From: Pseudomonadota bacterium
GTDB lineage: Bacteria; Pseudomonadota; Gammaproteobacteria; JAADHS01
Reading direction: 5' to 3'
Assembly (NCBI GenBank): GCA_021821045.1
Contig: JAKACW010000003.1
Location: 49,875-113,874 of the forward strand
Length of the DNA stretch: 64,000 bases
Under the pieces are notes generated by a model, which saw only the letters and a program-made list of their open reading frames with translations, had not been told where the DNA came from and made no database searches. Positions 1 to 6,385 of the stretch are shown one piece after another; the stretch's first letter is position 1, and each line of letters begins with the position of its first letter. The position numbers and the translations under genes were made by a program.

Positions 1-564
1 CTCGCGGGCTGCAGCATGGAAGGCATGTCGCGCAAGGGCGGCAAGTCCAGCGTCCGCGTCGATCGCAGCGTCGAAACCGAGTACAAGAAGGCGCTGGCGT
101 TGCTGCAATCCGAACGGTACGCCGAGGCGGAGAGAACGTTGCGCGCGCTGACCGAATCGCAGCCTAATCTTGCCGGCCCCTATGCCAACTTAGGCATCGT
201 ATATTACCGCACTGACCGGTTGGAAAAGGCGGAGGAAGCGTTCCGCCAATCGTTGAAACTCAATCCGAGCAACCCGGCGGCTCACAACTATCTTGGCGTT
301 ATCCATCGCACCAATGGCGATTTCGATAAGGCCCGTGCCGATTACACCAAGGCCCTGGAAATCGACAAGAACTACGCCGAAGCCCACCTGAATCTCGGCA
401 TTCTTTATGACCTTTATTTAAGTGATTTGAACCAGGCCCTGATGCACTACCGCCAGTACCAGAGCCTGGCCGGCCAGAATGACAAGCAGATTGCGATCTG
501 GATCGCGGACGTCGAACAACGGGCTCAACAGAATGCCCAGAAGGGTAAAGCGGAGGCGCGATGA
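1..564 (+). CDS. TPR-repeat lipoprotein (5' end outside window)
   Basis: The reading frame is open from base 1. Its first residues, L-A-G-C-S, form a lipobox (Cys at residue 4 of the visible part), so the gene starts upstream of the window and the ATG at 16 is not the true start. The visible protein carries about three tetratricopeptide repeats (roughly residues 25-150 of the visible part), a fold used for protein-protein contacts, and ends in a charged tail. It is inferred to sit on the periplasmic face of a membrane. Its stop overlaps the next start (ATGA), which places it in the ExbB/ExbD/TonB-like operon downstream. It is probably a scaffold for that energy-transducing complex. The substrate is unknown. 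Confidence 0.85.
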   Translation, partial: LAGCSMEGMSRKGGKSSVRVDRSVETEYKKALALLQSERYAEAERTLRALTESQPNLAGPYANLGIVYYRTDRLEKAEEAFRQSLKLNPSNPAAHNYLGVIHRTNGDFDKARADYTKALEIDKNYAEAHLNLGILYDLYLSDLNQALMHYRQYQSLAGQNDKQIAIWIADVEQRAQQNAQKGKAEAR

Positions 565-839
565 AACCGTTACATAACATAGTTTTAATTGCGGCCGGTT
601 TGGCGCTCGGCGGAAACGCCTGGGCGCAGCAAGACCAAATCGATCTCGAGGGCGCGCGCATTTTCGGCAATCGCGATTTGCCGAACATCACTTACGTGGT
701 GCCCTGGAAAGACGAGCAACTTGAAGTCATGGATATTCAACCCATGGGCAATTTGTTCGACGACGCGCTCAAGCCCATCGACCGCGACGTGTTTATTCGC
801 GAGATTGAATACTACGAGCTTTTGCAGACCGGAAAGTAG
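561..839 (+). CDS. Small secreted protein of the ExbB/ExbD operon
   Basis: This is a 92-residue protein with a clear signal peptide (positive start, hydrophobic residues 7-17, cleavage expected after A-W-A at about residue 22). The mature part is short and acidic and has no domain I recognise. The start codon overlaps the stop of the TPR lipoprotein (ATGA), so the two are probably translationally coupled. A 111-base gap separates it from the ExbB-like gene. Small secreted proteins at this position are inferred to be accessory to the adjacent motor complex, but no function can be read from the sequence. Confidence 0.75.
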   Translation: MKPLHNIVLIAAGLALGGNAWAQQDQIDLEGARIFGNRDLPNITYVVPWKDEQLEVMDIQPMGNLFDDALKPIDRDVFIREIEYYELLQTGK

Positions 840-950
840 TTTGTCATTGGCCGATCAGGGAACACGATAACAACGTAACGGAGTCAAGCGCCTTAGGGCA
901 CTTCCATTTGAAACTTCCAAATTTTATTTGAGATCTGCGAGGAGACACGT

Positions 951-1592
951 ATGTTCAACACCATTATCCGCTTCTTCCAAGAGGGGGGACTGTTCATGTA
1001 CCCGATCTTGGTCGTGCTTGCGCTGGGGGCAGCCATCGCCGTGGAGCGGTACATCTTCCTCACCCGCGAGCGATCCACCAACCGCCGCGAGTGGAATGAT
1101 TTGCTGCCGGTGCTCACCAACGGTGATTACCAGCGCGCCTACAACATGACCTCGCAGTCCAGCTCCGCGATTTCCAAAATCCTCACCTATGGCTTGTCGC
1201 GCTTGGGCACCAGCAACCGGCTCGAAGATGTGGAAACCGCCATGGAAGAAGGCTTGATGGAAATCACGCCTCGCCTGGAAAAGCGCACTCACTACCTCGC
1301 AACATTCGCCAACATCGCCACCCTGCTCGGACTGCTGGGCACCATCATCGGTCTGATCCAGGCGTTCACCGCCGTGGCCAGCGCGGATCCGTCGCAGAAA
1401 GCGGACTTGCTCTCCTCCAGTATTTCGGTCGCCATGAACACGACGGCATTCGGCCTGATTGTGGCCATCCCGTTACTGTTGATCTACGCCGTGCTGCAAA
1501 CCAAGACGACGGAGCTGGTCGACAGCCTGGAAATGGCCGCCGTGAAATTCAACAATCTGATTCGCCGCCATCGCACGGCTCGGAGTGAATGA
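951..1592 (+). CDS. MotA/TolQ/ExbB proton channel family protein
   Basis: This 213-residue inner-membrane protein has the three-helix layout of ExbB/TolQ: TM1 at about residues 12-35, TM2 at about 118-138 (the A-T-L-L-G-L-L-G-T stretch) and TM3 at about 163-185 (A-F-G-L-I-V-A-I-P). The family forms the pentameric proton channel that powers TonB or TolA-like partners. A GGAG ribosome site precedes the ATG by about 8 bases. The stop overlaps the next gene (ATGA). With two ExbD proteins and a TonB/AgmX-like protein downstream, this is one proton-motive-force module. TonB, Tol-Pal and gliding-motor versions cannot be separated by sequence alone. Confidence 0.93.
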   Translation: MFNTIIRFFQEGGLFMYPILVVLALGAAIAVERYIFLTRERSTNRREWNDLLPVLTNGDYQRAYNMTSQSSSAISKILTYGLSRLGTSNRLEDVETAMEEGLMEITPRLEKRTHYLATFANIATLLGLLGTIIGLIQAFTAVASADPSQKADLLSSSISVAMNTTAFGLIVAIPLLLIYAVLQTKTTELVDSLEMAAVKFNNLIRRHRTARSE

Positions 1593-2107
1593 CCTTGGTC
1601 CGCCGCCGCTCGCGCCGCAACCGGCAAGACGAAACCGAACTCAATATCACCGCGTTTCTTAATCTCATGGTGATCTTGATCCCGTTCCTGTTGATAACGG
1701 CGGTTTTCTCGCGCGTGACGATTTTGCAGTTGAACATTCCTCCGGCGTCTGACGCGCCCCCGCCGGAAGAACAGAAACCCCGCGAGGAACCCCTGTCGAT
1801 AAACATCATCGTGCGACCCGATCTCATCACGATCGCCGACAACAAGGGCTTCGCGCGCAACTTCCGTAAAGCCAAAGGCGATTTCGACCTCAAAGCGGTA
1901 TCCGACCTGCTGCAGAACATGAAGGATCGCGTGCCCGACAAAAACGACGCCAATGTCCTCGTGGACCCTGAAGTCAGTTACGACTTATTGGTGCGCGTCA
2001 TGGATACGGTGCGGACGATGGAGTTTCGCAACGACAAGGGCCTGCCGGTGCAGCAGGACATGTTCCCGGACATCTCCCTGGGCGATGCGCCGCCCCTGAA
2101 ACAATAG
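1589..2107 (+). CDS. ExbD/TolR family protein with Asn in place of the membrane Asp
   Basis: This 172-residue protein has a basic cytoplasmic N-terminus, one membrane helix (about residues 24-43) and a periplasmic domain, as in ExbD/TolR. ExbD and TolR carry an essential Asp at the start of the helix, in the pattern L-x-D. Here the equivalent position appears to be Asn25 (F-L-N-L-M-V). The second ExbD encoded next keeps the Asp. The start overlaps the ExbB stop by four bases. The periplasmic part includes a Pro-rich stretch (residues about 50-65). This copy may be a structural partner and not a proton carrier. Confidence 0.88.
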   Translation: MTLVRRRSRRNRQDETELNITAFLNLMVILIPFLLITAVFSRVTILQLNIPPASDAPPPEEQKPREEPLSINIIVRPDLITIADNKGFARNFRKAKGDFDLKAVSDLLQNMKDRVPDKNDANVLVDPEVSYDLLVRVMDTVRTMEFRNDKGLPVQQDMFPDISLGDAPPLKQ

Positions 2108-2126
2108 CGAACAACCACAACGCCAT

Positions 2127-2642
2127 ATGAAACTCTCACGCCGCGCAAAACGCATGGAACAGCACCACCGGCGCGCCAAACGCAGCCCGGGGCTGAACCT
2201 GGTGTCGCTGATGGACATCTTTACGATCCTCGTTTTCTTCCTGCTCGTCAGTCAGTCCGAGGTTCAGGACATTCCGAGCACGAAAGCGGTTACGCTGCCC
2301 GATTCCATTTCCCTGCAGAAGCCGCGCACGACTCTAACCATCGTGGTTACCAAGGACAACGTCATTTTCCAAGACAAGACCATCGCCGCGCTCGCGGACA
2401 TCGAAAGACTCGACGGCGATGTGATCGAGGGCTTGAAAAAGGGCCTCGCCGAGGTCGTCGAGCAACAGCTCGTCTCTCCGATTCCGCAAGAGGAGGCCGG
2501 ACCCGATCAATACGAGATCATGATCATGGGCGACCGCGAGATTCCCTACAAAGTGCTGCGCAAGATCATCGTTTCTTGCACGGAAGCGCGCTTTAACAAC
2601 ATCTACCTGGCTGTGGTCCAGAAGACAAACGTGAACGGTTAA
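2127..2642 (+). CDS. ExbD/TolR family protein
   Basis: This 171-residue second ExbD/TolR homologue has a basic N-terminus, a helix at about residues 25-42 with the conserved Asp30 (S-L-M-D-I-F), and a periplasmic domain of about 125 residues. It lies 19 bases after the first ExbD and 5 bases before the TonB-like gene. The Asp is the residue expected to be protonated during motor cycling, so this copy is the likely active member of the ExbD pair. Two ExbD genes behind one ExbB is an arrangement known from TonB-like and Agl/Glt gliding-type motors. Confidence 0.92.
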   Translation: MKLSRRAKRMEQHHRRAKRSPGLNLVSLMDIFTILVFFLLVSQSEVQDIPSTKAVTLPDSISLQKPRTTLTIVVTKDNVIFQDKTIAALADIERLDGDVIEGLKKGLAEVVEQQLVSPIPQEEAGPDQYEIMIMGDREIPYKVLRKIIVSCTEARFNNIYLAVVQKTNVNG

Positions 2643-2647
2643 AACGC

Positions 2648-3955
2648 GTGATACCGCTACATCAAATCGCCCAACTGCCGTGGTCCAGCTCGTTCCTGGA
2701 AGACCGGCGTTTCCAGCGCATGGCCGGTATTTTTCTCGCCCTGGCGTTCTTTTTCGGCGTGATCGTCCCGTTCCTGACCGTTCCGGAAATCAAACCGCCG
2801 ACACGCGCCGAAATCGAAATTCAAAAAATCAAATGGAAGAAGCCCGAACTCTCCGAGGCGCAGAAGCGCGCGCTGGAAGAACTCAAGCGCAAGCAAGAGG
2901 AAGCCAGACGCAAGGCCGAAGAAGAAGCCCGCCGCAAAGCTGAGGAAGACCGCCTGCGCCGCGAGAAGGAGCTGGAAGAGCAGCGCAAGAAAAACGCCGA
3001 GGAGGAAAAGAAACGCCTCGAGGAATTGAAGAAAAGGCAGGAAGAAGAACGCAAGCGCCTCGAAGAGGAGCGCAAGAAGCAGGCGGAGCTCGACAAAAAG
3101 AAACAGGAAGAGCTGAAGAAACAATCCGAGCTCGACAAGAAGAAACAAGAAGAGTTGCGCAAACAGCGCGAGGACCAGGCCAAGCGCGACGCGGAAATTC
3201 GCAAGCAGCAGGAAGAGATTCGACGCCAGGAAGAAGCCAAACGGCGGGCGGAGGAAGAAGCCCGCCGCCAAGCCGAGGCAGAGCGCAAGCGGATCGAAGC
3301 TGAGAAGCGTCGCGTCGCCGAAGAAAAACGCCGGGGCGAGGAAGCCGCGCGCAGCGCGTTCAACGATCTAAAAGATGTTTTTGAATCGTCAGCACCCGCT
3401 GTTGCCAGCAGTTCCGCACCGCTGACCTCCGGCAAAAGCGCCCAAGCCAGTGCCCCGGCCGACGGCGGCTCGCCCAAACTCATTGGGTCCGCCACCGCGG
3501 CGGGTGCCGGATCGACCAAAGGCATTAACACCAGCCAGATTGGCGATGTGAACTTTGGCCCGGCGGGCGGCCTGGAAAGCCGCGACGTCACCCAAGTGGC
3601 AGAAGTCGACCTCGGCGTTCTCGATGGCAGCGACGGAGCCAGCACCGGCGGCACAAACAGTCCCAACGCCCGAACCCGCGGCGAACTCTCGGATGTGCTC
3701 GATCGTTTGAAGGGCAAGATGGCGGTGCACTACAACCGCGCACTGCGAAAGAATCCGACCCTGGGCGGTAAACTCGTAGTACGCATTACCATCGAGCCCA
3801 CCGGTGAAGTCAGCAGCGTGACCGTGGTCGACAGCGATATAGGCGATCAGGATCTGATCAACAAGATCCTGACGTTGATCAGAACCGAAGCCAAGTTCGG
3901 CGCCAAAGACGTCGGCCGTACCGTGGCCAACTATCCGATCGACTTCAACCTCTAA
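2648..3955 (+). CDS. AgmX/TonB-like energy transducer with long charged coiled coil
   Basis: This 435-residue protein starts at GTG, only 5 bases after the ExbD stop. It has one membrane helix (about residues 24-45), a very long Lys/Glu/Arg-rich helical segment (about residues 58-240), a Ser/Ala/Gly linker, and a C-terminal TonB/AgmX-like domain (about 345-435) containing H-Y-N-R-A-L-R-K-N-P and V-R-I-T-I-E-P-T-G-E-V. Proteins of this build span the periplasm and pass force from an ExbB/ExbD channel to an outer-membrane partner. The AgmX/PglI C-terminal family is the closest match I recognise. The repetitive helix gives long open frames on the opposite strand, which I treat as shadows. Confidence 0.88.
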   Translation: MIPLHQIAQLPWSSSFLEDRRFQRMAGIFLALAFFFGVIVPFLTVPEIKPPTRAEIEIQKIKWKKPELSEAQKRALEELKRKQEEARRKAEEEARRKAEEDRLRREKELEEQRKKNAEEEKKRLEELKKRQEEERKRLEEERKKQAELDKKKQEELKKQSELDKKKQEELRKQREDQAKRDAEIRKQQEEIRRQEEAKRRAEEEARRQAEAERKRIEAEKRRVAEEKRRGEEAARSAFNDLKDVFESSAPAVASSSAPLTSGKSAQASAPADGGSPKLIGSATAAGAGSTKGINTSQIGDVNFGPAGGLESRDVTQVAEVDLGVLDGSDGASTGGTNSPNARTRGELSDVLDRLKGKMAVHYNRALRKNPTLGGKLVVRITIEPTGEVSSVTVVDSDIGDQDLINKILTLIRTEAKFGAKDVGRTVANYPIDFNL

Positions 3956-3990
3956 TGCCCGCCCGCACCGCCACCACACCGAGGCACCGA

Positions 3991-4413
3991 ATGCGCAAGA
4001 GCATAGGCATCCTAGTTCTCGCAGCGCTGCTCCTTCAGAGTAGCGGCTGCGGCACGCTGATCTATCCAGAACGGCGCGGCCAAAACGGGGGGCAAATCGA
4101 CCCCGCCGTGGCCATTTTGAACGGTGTGGGTGTAATCGTTTTCGTGATCCCCGGCCTGATCGCCTTCGCGGTCGACTTCGCCACCGGCGCGATTTATCTA
4201 CCGCCTGGCAAGGGCGGCAAACACAGCGCCGTCGAGCAGGATGCTCGGGTCGTCATTGCGGATGAGGGACGCCTAACGGTAAAAGGCATCGAAAATATTG
4301 TCGCGCGGGAAACGGGCTACTACGGCGTGATGGAACACCAAAATCTGCGCGCCAAGCAAATCGCGAGTCTTGACGAGGCCCGCGCGTCGATCCAATCACC
4401 GATCGCGGAATAA
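3991..4413 (+). CDS. Conserved lipoprotein with a membrane-like segment
   Basis: This is a lipoprotein of about 140 residues. An ATG is possible at 3955 (overlapping the previous stop), but the ATG at 3991 has a GAGG site 8 bases upstream and begins directly with a signal peptide ending in L-Q-S-S-G-C (lipobox). A hydrophobic stretch follows at about residues 45-70 (V-G-V-I-V-F-V-I-P-G-L-I). The family occurs in Gammaproteobacteria without an assigned function. It is probably the last gene of the ExbB/ExbD operon. The final residues I-A-E and the TAA stop lie inside a REP element, so the C-terminus may have been reset by repeat insertion. Confidence 0.75.
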   Translation: MRKSIGILVLAALLLQSSGCGTLIYPERRGQNGGQIDPAVAILNGVGVIVFVIPGLIAFAVDFATGAIYLPPGKGGKHSAVEQDARVVIADEGRLTVKGIENIVARETGYYGVMEHQNLRAKQIASLDEARASIQSPIAE

Positions 4414-4523
4414 TCCGCTCCCACAAAAAACCGGTCGCGCGCACTGTGGGAGCGGATTATTCCGCGATTCTTCTCCCGACTTGGCGCCTTCGCTCAGTCA
4501 ATTGCGGAATGATCTGCCCCACA
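4402..4523. repeat. REP/BIME cluster 1 (inverted pair plus degenerate copy)
   Basis: Positions 4402-4424 are a reverse-oriented copy (ATCGCGGAATAATCCGCTCC then CAC). Positions 4446-4469 are a forward copy (GTGGGAGCGG...TTCCGCGATT). Positions 4499-4523 hold a degenerate reverse copy. Each unit can form a short hairpin (GCGGA/TCCGC). The first unit contains the stop codon of the lipoprotein gene. The cluster fills the convergent gap before avtA and may help terminate transcription from both sides. Confidence 0.9.
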
Positions 4524-4555
4524 TCCTTCAGCGCAGTCCATTGGCTGCGACGGTG

Positions 4556-5824
4556 CTACCGCGATGACCCCGCATAAACCTCCGTCAGCACCTGCCCTAT
4601 AACCGCCGCACCGATTCGCAACTCATCTTCCGTCGCCGTCAAACTGATGCGCAAGCACTGGCGCTTGTGCGGCCACTCTTCCTTGAGCCCGGGGAAGAAC
4701 GGCGCCCCCGGCACGACGAAGACATGATGGGCCTTGATGCGCTGATACAACTCTTGATCCGTAATGGGAAGCTGATCCAGCCACAGCCAGGCGAAAATCG
4801 CGCCCTCGGCTTCGTGCAGAAACCAGGGCAGATCCGCCGGCAGGTGCTCCTCGAAGGCGGCCGTGAGCAGCTCGGCCTTGCGTCGATAGAACGGATTGAT
4901 GACCGTCTGCGACAGGCGCAGCAAATCGCCGGACCGAATGGCTTCGGCCGCCAGCGCCTGACCAAAGCGCGATGAATGAATCGCCGCGTTGGTTTGAAAA
5001 CTCTCCAGCGCCTCGATGTATGGCGCGGCACCGATGGCAATGCCCACGCGCTCTCCCGGCAACCCCGCCTTGGAGAGACTCATGCAGTGAATCACGTTCG
5101 GCGCATAAATCGGCGTCATATCGGTATAGACCAGATCGGGAAACGGCGCGGCATAGGCAGAATCGATGAACACCGGCACTTCTTCGCTGGCGGCCACCTG
5201 TACGATGGCGCGCACTTCATCGTCGGTGAGCACGTTTCCGGTGGGGTTGGCCGGGCGCGAGAACAACACGGCGCCGATGGTGTCGTCGACCTTCAGACTG
5301 TCGAAATCCGGGCGGTACTTGAACCGGTGGGGCCCGGTAACATCGATGTTCGGCTTGAGCGCCAACAGCGACTCTTCCGTCAGGGCGACGCCGCCGTAGC
5401 CGGTGTAATCGGGACTGAGCGGCAGCAAAATCTTGCGCAACCGACCGTGGGGATCGTAGCCGCCGAAGGTGTTGGCCGCATAAAAGTAGAGCGCCTGACT
5501 GCCGGGGGTAATCAGAACGTTCTCGGCGGAAATGCCCCATTTATAGGTTGAGTTGAAAAACTCCACCACCGCATCGATCAGCGGTCCATAACCTTGACTC
5601 GCGCCGTAACGCCCCACCACCTCGCCAAAATCCTTACTCGCCAGAAGCTTGGCTGTGTACTGCCGCCACATCGCCTCCACTTCAGGAAGAATGAGCGGAT
5701 TGCCCGGGCTGAGGTTGACCCACTGGCCACCCGAACGCATGGTTTCGATGATGTCCTTCATGATGGCGCGAACGCCGGTCAACTGGGACATTTTGTGGCC
5801 GAAGCGGCTTAGATGGGGCTGCAC
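4556..5824 (-). CDS. avtA: Valine-pyruvate transaminase (AvtA-type aminotransferase)
   Basis: This 422-residue fold-type I PLP aminotransferase matches AvtA along its length. Recognisable segments are N-L-S-P-G-N-P near residue 40, P-A-N-P-T-G-N-V for substrate binding, F-I-D-S-A-Y for the PLP pyridine contact, and S-L-S-K-A-G-L-P-G-E-R with the PLP-binding Lys. AvtA transfers amino groups between alanine/pyruvate and valine/2-oxoisovalerate. The open frame extends further upstream, but the GTG at 5824 has GGAG about 8 bases before it and gives the expected start just ahead of S-R-F-G-H-K-M. It appears to be a single gene. A palindromic repeat block lies immediately upstream. Confidence 0.85.
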   Translation of the reverse strand: MQPHLSRFGHKMSQLTGVRAIMKDIIETMRSGGQWVNLSPGNPLILPEVEAMWRQYTAKLLASKDFGEVVGRYGASQGYGPLIDAVVEFFNSTYKWGISAENVLITPGSQALYFYAANTFGGYDPHGRLRKILLPLSPDYTGYGGVALTEESLLALKPNIDVTGPHRFKYRPDFDSLKVDDTIGAVLFSRPANPTGNVLTDDEVRAIVQVAASEEVPVFIDSAYAAPFPDLVYTDMTPIYAPNVIHCMSLSKAGLPGERVGIAIGAAPYIEALESFQTNAAIHSSRFGQALAAEAIRSGDLLRLSQTVINPFYRRKAELLTAAFEEHLPADLPWFLHEAEGAIFAWLWLDQLPITDQELYQRIKAHHVFVVPGAPFFPGLKEEWPHKRQCLRISLTATEDELRIGAAVIGQVLTEVYAGSSR

Positions 5825-5880
5825 GTCGATAACTCCGGAAATCGTCTTAGAACAACTGGGACGTTCATTGTATGCGAGAC

Positions 5881-5956
5881 ACCCCCGGCCGGCAAAACCG
5901 GGGGTCATGCCTCTGATATCAGAGGCCTGACCCCGAATATTCGAGGCCTGACCCCC
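5881..5956. repeat. Palindromic repeat block (GAGGCCTGACCCC family)
   Basis: Three adjoining palindromes are present. The first is an 8-bp perfect stem, ACCCCCGG/CCGGGGGT (5881-5905). The second is a 34-base palindrome centred on GATATC at 5917/5918 with one mismatch (5901-5934). The third is CGAATATTCG (5934-5943). The word GAGGCCTGACCCC occurs at 5922-5934 and again at 5943-5955. From memory, GGGGTCAGGCCTC-like ends flank REP-associated transposase-type elements in Gammaproteobacteria, so this may be a residual end. It lies between the CBS gene and avtA on the same strand and could also act as a terminator. Confidence 0.7.
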
Positions 5957-5962
5957 AACGGT

Positions 5963-6385
5963 TCATTGTTCGTCGGGGCGCTTGATTTCCAGCAACAGCC
6001 GTAGAATGTCGCGCCAGGTCACAATGCCCCGGACGTGGTCGTTTTCGTCCACCACCGGCAGGCACGATACCCGCTTGTCGATGAAGACTTTGCAGGCATC
6101 GAGCACGTGCATCTGCGGCTCGGCCTTGATGAGGGCGCGGCTCATGATCTGATGGGCGCGCCGGTTGAGCAGTTGGGTATCGCGGGCGTGCTCGGACAAC
6201 GTGCCAATGAACGGACTGAGCGCCTTGAAGACATCGCGGTCGGAGATGACGCCGACCAGTTTGCCTTTCTCCGTCACCAGCAGATGGTGAAACCGATGCT
6301 GCTCAAAAAGGTCGCGAATACGGCGCAGAGGCGTATCCATGTCGACGGTGACGACTCGGCTTGTCATGACTTGCTCGACGATCAC
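5963..6385 (-). CDS. CBS-domain protein (two CBS domains)
   Basis: This protein of about 140 residues consists of two CBS domains and little else (about residues 1-60 and 75-138). CBS motifs are visible as V-M-T-S-R-V-V-T-V-D and L-V-G-V-I-S-D-R-D-V in the first repeat, and as I-M-S-R-A-L-I, C-L-P-V-V-D and G-I-V-T-W-R-D-I in the second. CBS pairs bind adenine nucleotides and usually act as sensors; the partner is not evident. The open frame begins at a TTG at 6400, but that codon lies beside the GGAGG ribosome site (6391-6395). The GTG at 6385, five bases past it, is the better start. Confidence 0.85.
   Translation of the reverse strand: MIVEQVMTSRVVTVDMDTPLRRIRDLFEQHRFHHLLVTEKGKLVGVISDRDVFKALSPFIGTLSEHARDTQLLNRRAHQIMSRALIKAEPQMHVLDACKVFIDKRVSCLPVVDENDHVRGIVTWRDILRLLLEIKRPDEQ

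Noticed and set aside
2657..3717. Long minus-strand open frames (204 and 298 residues) rich in Leu/Phe or Ser/Arg
   Set aside because: They are antisense to the Lys/Glu coiled coil of the AgmX-like gene, which gives stop-free complementary frames. No ribosome site or domain is visible.
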